A stretch of 64,000 nt of DNA from Tritonibacter mobilis (GTDB taxonomy: Bacteria; Pseudomonadota; Alphaproteobacteria; Rhodobacterales; Rhodobacteraceae), in NCBI RefSeq assembly GCF_001681715.1, contig NZ_LNWY01000007.1, positions 62,001-126,000 of the forward strand, given 5' to 3'. This document shows, one piece after another, positions 15,651 to 24,735 of this stretch. Made by a program: the position numbers and the translations under genes. Within the stretch, counting starts at the first letter, position 1. Every line of letters starts with the position of its first letter. The notes beneath the pieces were generated by a model. The model had not been told where the DNA came from. It searched no databases and saw nothing but the letters and a program-made list of their open reading frames with translations.

Positions 15651-17134
15651 GACAGCACCTGTTTCAGCGCCGGATAGAGTGCGCAGTAGCGTGTGTAGAT
15701 CTCGTCATAGGCGCGGGTATTGTCCGCGCGCGGCTCAATCAGGCGTCCGGGGTGGACCATAACGCCGATGCCCTCATCGATGGTGTCAAAAATGCCAGCG
15801 CCGACGCCCGCAAGCACCGCCGAGCCGGTTGAGGGGGCATCGGGCGAGGCGGGCACCCGCACCGGGATGCCTGCGGTATCGGCGTGGATTTGCAACCACA
15901 GATCAGAGGCAGTAGCCCCGCCGCCAACGGTGATTTCCTCGCCCGTGTAACCCGCCTGCGCAAAGGCATCGAGAATGGCGCGGGTGCCAAAGCCGATACC
16001 TTCCATGGTGGCGCGGAAAATATGGTGCAACTCATGGCCAAGGTTCAGCCCGACCAAAGCGCCGCGCGACAGCGGATCGGTGTGCGGCGTGCGGTTGCCC
16101 TGAAAATGATCCTGCACCAACAGCCCCTCAGCCCCCGGTGGCAGGGCTGCGGCTTTGGCGTTCAGGCGTTCGAAATCCAGCGGTGCGCCGGTGAGGCGTG
16201 ACAGCCAGTTGAGGATCGAGCCGGTCGAGGTTTGCCCGCCCTCGACGATCCAGCGGTCGGGGTAGACGATATCGGCATAGCTGCCCCAAACGCCCTGCGC
16301 GTGGATGGGGGTTTCGGTGACGCCGAACTGGAGATGCGAAGAGCCGGTGATCATCGCAAGCTGGCCGGGGCGGTGGACCCCGAGGCCGATCATGCCGATC
16401 AGCGCATCCGCGCCCCCCTGCACCACTTTGACCGATGCGGGCAGGCCCAGCTCGTTGGCAGCGGCGGCCGTGAGGGTGCCAACCACATCCCCCGGTGCGA
16501 CGACACGATTGGGCCATTTCTCCTCAAGCTCGGGTATGCCCAGTTTTTGCAGAAGGCTGCTGGCCCATCCCCCCTCGCGGGAGCGGTAGTGCCAGCGCAG
16601 CCCGGCATTATCGAGGCTGGCGGCCCATTCGCCGGTCAGACGATAGGTGATGAAATCCTGATATTCGCAGATGCGATGGGCTTTTTCAAAAATCTCCGGC
16701 TCATTGCGTTTGAGCCAGAGCGATTTTGGGATCATCCATTCGGCAGAGACCGGCCCCTTGCCGCCGCCATTGAGCGCCAGTGCGGGATCTGCGGTGTCGA
16801 GCACGGCTTGCGCCTCGTCATGGGCGCGCACATCCATCCACATGATCGCGGGGCGCAGCGCGCGGCCATTTTCATCAAGGGCGACCACCGTGCAGCAGGT
16901 CGTCGCGTAGCAGATCGCCGTGATCTGGTCGGCGGGGACTCCAGCCGCGCGGATTGCGCCCTGTGCAGCGTTGACGAAGGTCTGCCACCAGTCCTCGGGG
17001 TTTTGCTCTACTCGTCCCGGTTTGAAATCGGTTTTGTAGGGCACGGCGCTGGTCCCGAGACAGGTGCCATCGGCATCGTAGACGCGGGCGCGCAGGCTTT
17101 CGGTGCCACCATCGGCAGTCAAAAAACAGGCCAT
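15647..17134 (-). CDS. FGGY-family carbohydrate kinase
   Basis: A 495-residue sugar kinase of the xylulokinase/ribulokinase/glycerol kinase superfamily. The N-terminus has DGGTESLRARVYDADG (phosphate-1 loop). The C-terminal nucleotide domain has ITVGGGATASDLWLQIHADTAGIPV, the typical GGGA(x)SxxWxQixADx FGGY signature. Length is normal. It lies 31 bases after the CMD gene and is coupled to the downstream SDR. It probably phosphorylates the ketose or polyol imported by the adjacent ABC system. Residues do not fix the substrate (xylulose, ribulose, erythritol and fuculose kinases all share these motifs). Confidence 0.88.
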   Translation of the reverse strand: MACFLTADGGTESLRARVYDADGTCLGTSAVPYKTDFKPGRVEQNPEDWWQTFVNAAQGAIRAAGVPADQITAICYATTCCTVVALDENGRALRPAIMWMDVRAHDEAQAVLDTADPALALNGGGKGPVSAEWMIPKSLWLKRNEPEIFEKAHRICEYQDFITYRLTGEWAASLDNAGLRWHYRSREGGWASSLLQKLGIPELEEKWPNRVVAPGDVVGTLTAAAANELGLPASVKVVQGGADALIGMIGLGVHRPGQLAMITGSSHLQFGVTETPIHAQGVWGSYADIVYPDRWIVEGGQTSTGSILNWLSRLTGAPLDFERLNAKAAALPPGAEGLLVQDHFQGNRTPHTDPLSRGALVGLNLGHELHHIFRATMEGIGFGTRAILDAFAQAGYTGEEITVGGGATASDLWLQIHADTAGIPVRVPASPDAPSTGSAVLAGVGAGIFDTIDEGIGVMVHPGRLIEPRADNTRAYDEIYTRYCALYPALKQVLS

Positions 17135-17165
17135 GAAACCTCCTCATATCATGGACAGGGTTCCT

Positions 17166-17504
17166 TTAGAGAGTGCGGTAGGCCTCCAATGCCTTGCCCG
17201 CGTACATGACAGCGGGCCCGCCCCCCATTTCGACGGCCACCTCAAGGGCCGCAACCAGCGCCTCCTCGCTGGCCGCATGGCGTTTGGCCGCATCGACATG
17301 ATAGAGGATGCAATCTTCGCAGCGGGTTGCAACAGCGATTGCAACGGCGATCAATTCGCGGTCGGCGGTGCTGAAGTGGCCTGCCGTGGTGGCGGCGGAT
17401 GACACGGCGGCAAAGCCTTTCATCAGGTCGGGTGCTTGTTTGGCAAAAGCGCCCATGCGCAGTTTTGCGGCCTTCAGGGCCTCGGTCGGCGGTGTGTCAG
17501 TCAT
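17166..17504 (-). CDS. Carboxymuconolactone-decarboxylase/AhpD-like protein
   Basis: A 112-residue CMD-family protein with the motif ATRCEDCILYHVDAAKRH, i.e. E-x-x-C-x-x-C/Y-H-x-x-x-A, the AhpD-type redox CxxC plus His (here C-E-D-C). It overlaps the E2 stop by 8 bases, so it is translationally linked to the dehydrogenase complex. The start is taken at 17504 because the longer frame upstream is inside the E2 gene. AhpD uses a CxxC to pass electrons from a lipoylated E2 to peroxiredoxin. A lipoyl-linked antioxidant role next to a lipoyl E2 is plausible but not shown. Confidence 0.8.
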   Translation of the reverse strand: MTDTPPTEALKAAKLRMGAFAKQAPDLMKGFAAVSSAATTAGHFSTADRELIAVAIAVATRCEDCILYHVDAAKRHAASEEALVAALEVAVEMGGGPAVMYAGKALEAYRTL

Positions 17505-19044
17505 CGATGATCCCCTTGGCGATAATGGCGGCGGCGGCTTTGGGATCATCCCAATGCGGCATATGTCCGGCGCGGGCAAAGACGTGGAGCGCGATCTCTG
17601 GCGCAACATCGAGCGCATCCTGCCAGTCGAGCACCGCATCTTCGCATCCGGTTAGAATCCGCACTGGCATTTGCCGGGCCAGATCTGCGAGCGGGGCGCG
17701 CAGGTTCAGCCGCTGCTGATCGCCATGGCTCAGATCCGAGGCCAGTGCGGTCAGACGTCCACGCGCAAGATCGGCGTGGATCTGCGCCACGGTGGCTGGC
17801 GAGAAGGCGGCGGCACGCGCAGAGAGGTTGCGCAGCAGATGGGCGATGGCCCCGGCGCTTGTGGCTTCGGCCATGCCGGTGAGGAAGGCACCGTTGATCC
17901 AGAGACCGAGCCCTGCCGGCGCAATCAGCGTAAGCGAGCGCACCGCTTGGGGCGTGGCAGCGGTGGCGGCAATGGCGGTGGCTGCCCCAAGCGAATGGCC
18001 CACCAGATGCACCGGACGCGCGGGGTCGAGCTCTTGGGTCAGGGCATTGACCAGATCGTCAAAGGTCTGCGCCTCTTGCGGCGTCTTGCCATGGGCGGGC
18101 AGATCGACCGCCCGCGCGGCGATCCCGGCGCGACCAAGCATTTTACCAAGCTGTTCAAAAGTGACGCTGTCGCCCCCAAAACCGTGCACGAGCAGGGCAG
18201 GGGTGCCATTGGCTGGTCCCCAAGACATGGCCGCCAGACGACCTGTGCTGCCGGATTGGCTGCGGGTCACATCGATAAGCTCAATACGGCCACGTCGCCC
18301 GGTGCCTTGGATGTTGTTGAGATCCAGCCCGGCCCGGCGCGCGGCGCGGCGGGCCAGAGGGGTGGCGCGCAGACGCTCCCCGGCAGGGCGCGGCGCGGAC
18401 GGAGAGGGGGCCGTGGGGGTGTTGGCGGTGGCGGCTGCGGGAGAGGCCACGGGCTCTGCGGCGGGGGGCATATCGCCTGCATCTTTAGGTGCGACTTCGA
18501 CGCGGGCGATGGGGGTGTCGACCTTGACGGTCTCTCCCGGTGCAACAAGAGTTTCCACCAGGCGACCGGACACCAGAGCGGGAAATTCAGCCACGGTTTT
18601 GTCGGTCTCGACCTCCAGCAGGGAAGCGCCGCGGGCGTAGTCTTCGCCCAGTTTCACCATCCAGCTGATGATTTTGCCCTCTTCCATGGTTTCACCCAAG
18701 CGAGGCATCAGCAGGTCGATCACCACCTTGCCCGCCGTGGGGGGCGCTGTATCCGCATCCGTATCTGGGTCAGCATCTGTGGCGCTGACCCAATCCTCCG
18801 CGCCCGCAAGATCGATTTCGGCAATCGGCTCTCCCAGGCGCACCAGCGCGCCGGGGCTGACGAGGATCTTTACCAAGCGACCGGAGCCAAGGGCCGGGTA
18901 TTCCACCGCCGTTTTGTCGGTCTCAAACTCCACCAAAGGCGCGCCGCGCTCAAACGACTGACCCTCGGTGATGCGCCATTCGGAGACCGTGCCTTCTTCC
19001 ATGGTCTCGCCAAGGCGGGGCATGGTCAGGGTGACGGTGCTCAT
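17497..19044 (-). CDS. Acyloin/acetoin dehydrogenase-type E2 with two lipoyl domains and alpha/beta hydrolase
   Basis: A 515-residue protein with, in order: lipoyl domain 1 (lipoyl Lys44 in ETDKTA), lipoyl domain 2 (Lys149 in ETDKTV), a Pro/Ala linker, an E1/E3-binding domain (about 224-258, TPLARRAARRAGLDL) and an alpha/beta hydrolase fold with nucleophile Ser351 in GHSLGA. A hydrolase fold in place of the usual acyltransferase (HxxxDG) domain is the AcoC hallmark. The duplicated lipoyl domain is less usual. The ATG at 19044 starts at the lipoyl domain; upstream sequence lies in E1beta. It accepts the acyl group made by E1 and passes it to CoA. No E3 gene is nearby, so a housekeeping dihydrolipoamide dehydrogenase must serve. 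Confidence 0.87.
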   Translation of the reverse strand: MSTVTLTMPRLGETMEEGTVSEWRITEGQSFERGAPLVEFETDKTAVEYPALGSGRLVKILVSPGALVRLGEPIAEIDLAGAEDWVSATDADPDTDADTAPPTAGKVVIDLLMPRLGETMEEGKIISWMVKLGEDYARGASLLEVETDKTVAEFPALVSGRLVETLVAPGETVKVDTPIARVEVAPKDAGDMPPAAEPVASPAAATANTPTAPSPSAPRPAGERLRATPLARRAARRAGLDLNNIQGTGRRGRIELIDVTRSQSGSTGRLAAMSWGPANGTPALLVHGFGGDSVTFEQLGKMLGRAGIAARAVDLPAHGKTPQEAQTFDDLVNALTQELDPARPVHLVGHSLGAATAIAATAATPQAVRSLTLIAPAGLGLWINGAFLTGMAEATSAGAIAHLLRNLSARAAAFSPATVAQIHADLARGRLTALASDLSHGDQQRLNLRAPLADLARQMPVRILTGCEDAVLDWQDALDVAPEIALHVFARAGHMPHWDDPKAAAAIIAKGIIDD

Positions 19045-20030
19045 GCTGCGCTCCTTTCTGCCAGCAGTCGCGCGGCCACCTGTTGCACCGCCTGTGATGT
19101 GGGCACGGAGTTGGCCTCCAGATCGACCGAGACGGAGATCGGGATGTCCTCGCCGCACAGCCGGATCACCGGTTCTGCGAGGAAGTCGAAACATTCCTCG
19201 TGGATGCGCGCAGAGAGTTCCGCGCCAACACCGGCGGTCATGACCCCTTCGGAGACGACCATCACCCGCCCGACGCGTTCCACATGTTGGCGCACGGTAT
19301 CGAAATCCAGCGGGTTGAGGCAGCGCAGATCAATGACTGTTGCCTCAAGTCCTTGTTTGGACAGCTCTTCTGCGGCCTTCAGCGCATGGTGCACCTGACG
19401 CGAGTAGGTCACGATCACCAGATCGTCGCCGGTGCGGCGCACGGCGGCCTTGCCCCATGCCGGGGGTGGGGCCGAGAGGTCGACCTCTTCTTTCAGGGTG
19501 TAGAGTGCCTTGTGTTCGATGAACACCACCGGATCGGGCTGACGCAGCGATTGGCGCAACAGGTGATAGGCGTCCGACACGGTTGCGGGCATCACGAGGC
19601 GCAGGCCGGGGGTGTGCAGCACGTAAGCCTCAAGCGATTGCGAATGCTGCGCGCCTGCGGACCGGCCCGTGCCACCTTGGGTGCGCAGGACCATCGGCAC
19701 GCCGATCTGACCGCCGAACATATAGCGGATCTTTGCGGCCTGATTGCCCAGCTGGTCCATCGTCATGCCGATAAAATCGACATACATCAGCTCGGCCACG
19801 GGGCGCAGGCCGGACATGGCGGCCCCCACCGCAGCGCCGATGATGGCAGGTTCTGAAATGGGCGTGTCGATCATCCGCGCGGCGCCAAATTCCTCATAGA
19901 GTCCTTTGGTGACACCATAAGCGCCGCCGTAGCGTCCGACCTCTTCGCCGATCACCACAACGCTGTCGTCCTCGGTCATGGCATCGCGCAGCGCCTGTTT
20001 GAGCGCATCCCTATATGTCATCTGGACCAT
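19041..20030 (-). CDS. Acyloin/2-oxoacid dehydrogenase E1 component, beta subunit
   Basis: A 329-residue transketolase-like pyrimidine-binding E1beta: MTYRDALKQALRDAMTEDD at the start, GEEVGRYGGAYGVTKGL, then PISEPAIIGAAVGAAM, of normal length. It overlaps the E2 start by 4 bases and lies 4 bases after E1alpha. The ATG at 20030 follows GGGAG. It forms the alpha2beta2 thiamine diphosphate E1 with its neighbour. Pyruvate, branched-chain and acetoin E1s look alike. The E2 with a hydrolase domain and the polyol context favour an acyloin-cleaving complex rather than housekeeping PDH. Confidence 0.88.
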   Translation of the reverse strand: MVQMTYRDALKQALRDAMTEDDSVVVIGEEVGRYGGAYGVTKGLYEEFGAARMIDTPISEPAIIGAAVGAAMSGLRPVAELMYVDFIGMTMDQLGNQAAKIRYMFGGQIGVPMVLRTQGGTGRSAGAQHSQSLEAYVLHTPGLRLVMPATVSDAYHLLRQSLRQPDPVVFIEHKALYTLKEEVDLSAPPPAWGKAAVRRTGDDLVIVTYSRQVHHALKAAEELSKQGLEATVIDLRCLNPLDFDTVRQHVERVGRVMVVSEGVMTAGVGAELSARIHEECFDFLAEPVIRLCGEDIPISVSVDLEANSVPTSQAVQQVAARLLAERSAA

Positions 20031-20034
20031 GTGC

Positions 20035-21090
20035 TCACTCCCTTGCAAGAATTCGGTCAATACGCGCGGCCACGGCCTCGGGTTCGGGTTCGCCGGGCGC
20101 GTAGACATCGCGGAACATCGAGTTCAGTGGCGGCTCACTGGCGGCGATGGTGAAATCAATGGTGGCATCCATCTCTGCTGCGATCTCCTGATCGAGTGCG
20201 TCGAGATGTGTGCTGTCTGCCTCGCCCATTTCGATCAGGGCGGCGCGGGCGAATTGGACCGGGTCCTTGGCGCGGCCCTGTTCCTCGTCCTCGGCGCTGC
20301 GGTAGGGGCTTTTGTCCATCCGGGCGTGGCCATAAAAACGGTAGCATTCTATGGCGAGAAATCCGGGTGTGCCGCCGCGCGCCGCATCAATCACCCGGGT
20401 GGCGGCGGCGCGCACCTCGCGCACATCCAGCCCATCCACGGTTTCGGCATTGAGACCAAAGGCCAGACCGCGTTCATGCAGGGCGCGGCCCTTGGTGGCC
20501 TGTTCGATGCGGGTGCCCATGCCGTATTGGTTGTTGATGCAGACAAAGACCACCGGCAAATCCCAGAGCGCGGCCATGTTCATGCTCTCATAGAGGATGC
20601 CCTGCTGCATCGCGCCATCGCCAAAAAACGCCACCGAAATGGCCCCTTTGCCCGCGCGTTTGGAGGCCAGACCCGCGCCGACCACGGCAGGGATGCCGCC
20701 ACCCACGATGGCGTTTGCGCCCAGATGCCCGAGCCCCATATCGGCAATATGCATGGAGCCGCCTTTGCCCCGGCAATAGCCCTCTTCCTTGCCGCCGATT
20801 TCAGCCATCATACGTTTGGGATCAGCCCCACGGGCGAGAAAGATCCCGTGACCGCGGTGGTGGGTCGTGAAGGTGTCGCCCTCCTGCATCAGGGAGGCAA
20901 CGCCGACAGCGGCGGCTTCTTCGCCGATCGACAGGTGGAGCATGGAGCCTGCGGACTGGCCGCGCACGAACAATTCGCCCACCCGTTCCTCGAAGGTTCT
21001 GACACGGCGCATCTGTCGATAAAGCGGGAGCAGTTCCGTGTTGGAGCGGGCAGCCCGGTCGGCCACGGCGGTTTCAATGGGTGCCGTCAT
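20035..21090 (-). CDS. Acyloin/2-oxoacid dehydrogenase E1 component, alpha subunit
   Basis: A 351-residue thiamine-diphosphate-binding subunit. The TPP motif runs from GDGAMQQG to CINNQYGMGT with the normal spacing (GDG-x~25-NN), and HRGHGIFLARGADPKRM is a PDH/acetoin E1alpha signature. The phosphorylation-type loop is FYGHARMDKSPYR. The ATG at 21090 follows GAGGATG. It is 10 bases downstream of the ABC permease, so import and cleavage are in one operon. E1 condenses with the carbonyl of the substrate and transfers the acyl group to lipoyl-E2. Confidence 0.88.
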   Translation of the reverse strand: MTAPIETAVADRAARSNTELLPLYRQMRRVRTFEERVGELFVRGQSAGSMLHLSIGEEAAAVGVASLMQEGDTFTTHHRGHGIFLARGADPKRMMAEIGGKEEGYCRGKGGSMHIADMGLGHLGANAIVGGGIPAVVGAGLASKRAGKGAISVAFFGDGAMQQGILYESMNMAALWDLPVVFVCINNQYGMGTRIEQATKGRALHERGLAFGLNAETVDGLDVREVRAAATRVIDAARGGTPGFLAIECYRFYGHARMDKSPYRSAEDEEQGRAKDPVQFARAALIEMGEADSTHLDALDQEIAAEMDATIDFTIAASEPPLNSMFRDVYAPGEPEPEAVAARIDRILARE

Positions 21091-21100
21091 AGTTGCATCC

Positions 21101-22096
21101 TCACAGCAAATTCAGTTTGGTCGTGCGGGAGACAATCGCCACGGCGGTCAGAATGATGATGCCTTTGACGATGTTCTGGATGTAGGTGTCCATCCCGATC
21201 AGGTTGAGGCCGTTGTTGATGACCCCGATGAAGAGCGCGCCGCAAAAGGTGCCCAGCACGGTTGCGGTGCCCGGACGGAACATGGTCATGCCGATAAATA
21301 CGGTAGCCAGCCCGTCGAGCAGGTAGCGTTCGCCCACATTGGGCTGTCCCGACCCCAGACGGGAGGCCAGAAGCGCGCCAGCGATCACCGCAAAGACCGA
21401 GACAAGGACCAAGGCCGCCATCCGGTAAAAGGTGATCCGCACCCCCGAAAGCTCAGCCGCTTTCTGGTTGCCGCCGACCGCATAGACGTAGCGGCCAAAG
21501 ACTGTGCGCTCCATCACGAACCACGCGATGGCCACGGCGCAGACCATAAAGAACGCAAGGTTGGGGATGCCGAACAGACGGCCCTGACCCAAGGCGAGAT
21601 AGGTGCCGGGCAAGCCGCCATAGATCGCGCGTCCACCGGTCATCAGGAAGTTGACCCCAAAGAGGATGGACCCCATGGCGAGGGTTGCGATCAGCGAGGG
21701 AATACCGACCTTGGTGATCAGCACCCCATTGATGAGGCCGACGATGATCCCGGCCAGCAACCCCGCCAGAAGTGCAAGCGCCAGCGGGTAGCCCATGGTC
21801 AGCAGGAGCGGCACGAGAATGCCCGCAAGCCCCACCGTATAGCCCACCGAGAGGTCGATTTCCTTGGCCGCAAAGCCAAAGGTCAGCCCCGAGCCCACAA
21901 TGGTCAGGATCGCAATCTGTTGCAGAATGTTAGAGAGGTTAAACGGCGTCAAAAAGCGGTCGACGAACAGCGAGAACCCCAAAAACATCAAGATCAGAAC
22001 ACCCAGCGTCGAGTAGCGCTGAACAAAATCCGACCGGACCGGTTTGGGCGCGGAGGCGGGTGTGGACGCAGATATCTGTGCAGTTTGGCTGGTCAT
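21101..22096 (-). CDS. Sugar/polyol ABC transporter permease
   Basis: A 331-residue RbsC/XylH-type permease with about ten transmembrane helices and the conserved core AKEIDLSVGYTVGLAGI, matching the sugar permease signature G-x-x-DLSVG. Further hydrophobic stretches contain EAA-like GVRITFYRMAALVL. It overlaps the ATPase stop by 4 bases. It forms the membrane channel of the importer with the upstream ATPase and binding protein. Confidence 0.88.
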   Translation of the reverse strand: MTSQTAQISASTPASAPKPVRSDFVQRYSTLGVLILMFLGFSLFVDRFLTPFNLSNILQQIAILTIVGSGLTFGFAAKEIDLSVGYTVGLAGILVPLLLTMGYPLALALLAGLLAGIIVGLINGVLITKVGIPSLIATLAMGSILFGVNFLMTGGRAIYGGLPGTYLALGQGRLFGIPNLAFFMVCAVAIAWFVMERTVFGRYVYAVGGNQKAAELSGVRITFYRMAALVLVSVFAVIAGALLASRLGSGQPNVGERYLLDGLATVFIGMTMFRPGTATVLGTFCGALFIGVINNGLNLIGMDTYIQNIVKGIIILTAVAIVSRTTKLNLL

Positions 22097-23610
22097 GCTG
22101 CATCTCCGGTGATGGCTGTGATGAACTGGCCCTCGGAAAAGTCCCGGGCATGAATGTCTGCACCGGGGCGACCGTGGACAAAGGGAATGGCGCGGTGGCA
22201 GACCTGAGCGATTTCGCCCAGATCAGACGAGGCAATGAGGATCGCGGCGCCTTCTGCGGCGAGGCGGCGCATATGGGCGTAGATCTCCATTTTGGCGCCG
22301 ATATCGACGCCTTCGGCTGGCTCGATGAAGATCAGAACCTTGTAGCGGGCCTCTGCGCCATAGAGCCATTTGCCGATAGAGACCTTTTGCTTGTTGCCAC
22401 CAGACAGGTTGCGGATCAGCTGGCGTTGGTTTGGGGTTTTGACATTCAGGAGCTTAATCACCCGGTCCGCTTCGCGCCGCTCAAGGCTGCGGTTCAGGAT
22501 GCCGCTTTTGGCGGCAAATTCGGGATGCACCATGGTGAGGTTTTCAACCACCGTGCCATCGCCCGCGAGCGCGTTTTCCATCCGGTGATCCGGGACCAAG
22601 GCCACGCCGGCGCGCTGCATGACACGCACGCCGGAGCCACGGATCGGCTGGCCATCCACAGAGAGTTCACCGCGCACGACACCCTGTCTGGCATAAAGAG
22701 ACCGTGCAAAGCCAAAATGCCCGGCCCCCGTCAGGCCGATCAGGCCGACGATCTCGCCCCGGCGCAGGTGAAATGCGTCCATCTCGACGGAGCCGACGGC
22801 CCAATCCTCGACCGCGAGGATAACAGGGGCAGTGGCGGGGTCCGCAGGCGTGGAGGGGGCGGCGGTTTCGGCCTCTGGCTGTCCGGCCTCGCGGCGCAGC
22901 ATAAGATCGGTCAGCACCGCTTCGCTGGCGGCGGCGCGGTCGAGCGTGCCCACATGTTTGCCGTCGCGCAGCACGGTGATCCGGTCCGACAGCTCCACCA
23001 CCTCAGAGAGGAAATGCGAGATCAACACCACTCCGACGCCTTTGGTGGGCAGACGTTTGATGATGCCCCACAGCTGCTTTTTCTCGCGCGCCTCAAGCGT
23101 TGCGGTGGGCTCGTCGAGGATCAATAGACGAATGTCGCCACGCAGGGCGCGCACGATCTCGATCACCTTGCGGTCTGCCATCGGCAAGTCACCAACCGGG
23201 CGGTGCAGATCAAGATCCAACCCCGGAAACCATGTTGCCAGCAGCCGCTCGGCCTCGGAGCGCAGGGCACCCCGGCGCATGATCCCGGCGGTGTGGCGGG
23301 GTTCGACCCCGAGCATGATGTTTTCAGCGCCCGTCAGCGAGGGCACGAGGCTGCCTTCTTGGCTGACATGGGCGATGCCATGCCCAAGCGCGCTGCGCGG
23401 GCTGCTGAGCGTGACGTCGGTGCCCGCAACCGTGATCCGGCCGCGTGTGGGCTGGAGCGAGCCGCCAAGGATGTTCACAAAGGTGCTCTTGCCTGCGCCG
23501 TTTTCGCCCACGAGGCCATGCACCTCGTTGAAATGGAAGGCGACATTGACCTCGTCCAGCGCCCGCGTGCCCGGGAACTCCATAAGGATATCAGAGAGAT
23601 GCACAGACAT
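22093..23610 (-). CDS. Sugar/polyol ABC transporter ATP-binding protein (two domains)
   Basis: A 505-residue RbsA/MglA-type protein with two nucleotide-binding domains. Domain 1 has GENGAGKSTFVNIL (Walker A) and RLLILDEPTATLE (Walker B). Domain 2 carries a divergent Walker A (GLTGAGHFGFARSLY, lacking the Lys) and a C-loop LSGGNKQKVSIGKW. One intact and one degenerate site is normal in this subfamily. It lies 91 bases after the binding protein gene and is coupled to the permease. Energises sugar or polyol import. Confidence 0.9.
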   Translation of the reverse strand: MSVHLSDILMEFPGTRALDEVNVAFHFNEVHGLVGENGAGKSTFVNILGGSLQPTRGRITVAGTDVTLSSPRSALGHGIAHVSQEGSLVPSLTGAENIMLGVEPRHTAGIMRRGALRSEAERLLATWFPGLDLDLHRPVGDLPMADRKVIEIVRALRGDIRLLILDEPTATLEAREKKQLWGIIKRLPTKGVGVVLISHFLSEVVELSDRITVLRDGKHVGTLDRAAASEAVLTDLMLRREAGQPEAETAAPSTPADPATAPVILAVEDWAVGSVEMDAFHLRRGEIVGLIGLTGAGHFGFARSLYARQGVVRGELSVDGQPIRGSGVRVMQRAGVALVPDHRMENALAGDGTVVENLTMVHPEFAAKSGILNRSLERREADRVIKLLNVKTPNQRQLIRNLSGGNKQKVSIGKWLYGAEARYKVLIFIEPAEGVDIGAKMEIYAHMRRLAAEGAAILIASSDLGEIAQVCHRAIPFVHGRPGADIHARDFSEGQFITAITGDAA

Positions 23611-23701
23611 GTGCCCCTCCTTTCGGGTGATTTCAAAAAGACCGTTTGAAGGCGGACCACGCAGCCTGCTGGCACATGGTCCGCCGCCGGGGAGACAGGG
23701 G

Positions 23702-24658
23702 TTACATGAAGTCTTTGCAGTTTTGCTTGGTCACCAAGGGGGCGTCCATGTAGACGATATCGCTGGGGATCACGTCCTCGCGCGCCTTGCCCTCGCCGAC
23801 GATGGCGGTGATCCAGTCGCCAATCTGTGCGCCCATACCCTCAAACGGCTGGCTCACGGTGGCGATCATCATGCTGTCGGGCTTGCAGACCTCGGCCACG
23901 GCCTGCGGGTGGCCGTCGATGCCGATGACTTTGACATCTGAAAGCCCTGCGGCCTTCATCACGTTGATGGTGGCCTGCGCCGGTTCGTCCCATGGCGCCC
24001 AGACCGCATCGATGTCCTCGCCAAAGCGGGCGACATAGTCCTGCATGGTTGAGGTCGTGTCCTCAAAGAAAGCAGTGTAGTCGATGTTGTGTTCGGCCAG
24101 CACCTTTACGTCGCCGTATTCCTGCAGCACTTTTTCCATCACGTCGCCGCGTTTGCGGGTGCCGTGGTGTTCGGCCATGCGGAAGAAGATCAGATTGCCC
24201 GCGCCGCCCAGTTGATCGAGCAGGTAAGGCGAGACATCTGCGGACATGGCCCAGTTGTTGGTGGTGATATCCACCTGAACGCCGTCGATATAGCCGCTGT
24301 CGACGGAAAAGACCGGCACGCCTGCCTCGACCGCGACATCAATGGCCGCTTTGGAGGCGCGCAAATCCGACATGGTGATGATGATGGCATCAACCCCGCG
24401 CGACACCGCGTCCTGAAGGTTTGAGGCGGTGGCCTCGCCAGAGCCCTGACTGTCCAGAAAACTGACGTCCCAGTCATACCCTTTGTCCGAAAGCCAGTCC
24501 TCAAAACCGGCTTTGACGCGCTGTTCGGACTGGGCGGCGGCGTTGGAATGCACCCACGCGATATTGAGCGCATCCTGCGCGGCAAGGGGGGCGGCAACGC
24601 CCACGGCGAGCGCGGTTGCGGCGACACATGTTGAGAGTTTGAAGGCGATTTTGGTCAT
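23702..24658 (-). CDS. Periplasmic sugar/polyol-binding protein of ABC transporter
   Basis: A 318-residue RbsB-type (Peripla_BP_4) binding protein with a signal peptide (residues 1-27, ending PLAAQ). Two Rossmann-like lobes are seen: LNIAWVHSNAAAQSEQRVKAGFEDWL and VDAIIITMSDLRASKAAIDVAVEAG. Near the C-terminal end are KVIGIDGHPQAVAEV and DAPLVTKQNCKDFM. First gene of the ten-gene operon; divergent from the SorC regulator across a 158-base gap. Ligand unknown; the family binds pentoses, hexoses and polyols. Confidence 0.88.
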   Translation of the reverse strand: MTKIAFKLSTCVAATALAVGVAAPLAAQDALNIAWVHSNAAAQSEQRVKAGFEDWLSDKGYDWDVSFLDSQGSGEATASNLQDAVSRGVDAIIITMSDLRASKAAIDVAVEAGVPVFSVDSGYIDGVQVDITTNNWAMSADVSPYLLDQLGGAGNLIFFRMAEHHGTRKRGDVMEKVLQEYGDVKVLAEHNIDYTAFFEDTTSTMQDYVARFGEDIDAVWAPWDEPAQATINVMKAAGLSDVKVIGIDGHPQAVAEVCKPDSMMIATVSQPFEGMGAQIGDWITAIVGEGKAREDVIPSDIVYMDAPLVTKQNCKDFM

Positions 24659-24735
24659 TGGTTCCTCCCTGGAATAGATGTGATCGCGGTCCTCCTCACC
24701 GCTGGCACAGGGGGATACTGCGACTCGACATTACT

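Noticed and set aside
16232-17209. 325-codon plus-strand frame opposite the FGGY kinase
   Set aside because: Kinase motifs on the minus strand are convincing; this frame is a codon-bias shadow.
17671-19398. 575-codon open frame opposite the E2 gene
   Set aside because: It is antisense to a clear lipoyl/hydrolase E2, and is rich in Gly/Arg/His as expected for the reverse of GC-rich coding DNA. No family motif.
19041-21090. E1alpha/E1beta as housekeeping pyruvate dehydrogenase
   Set aside because: The E2 has a hydrolase domain rather than the catalytic acyltransferase domain, there is no E3, and the genes lie in a sugar-type import operon.
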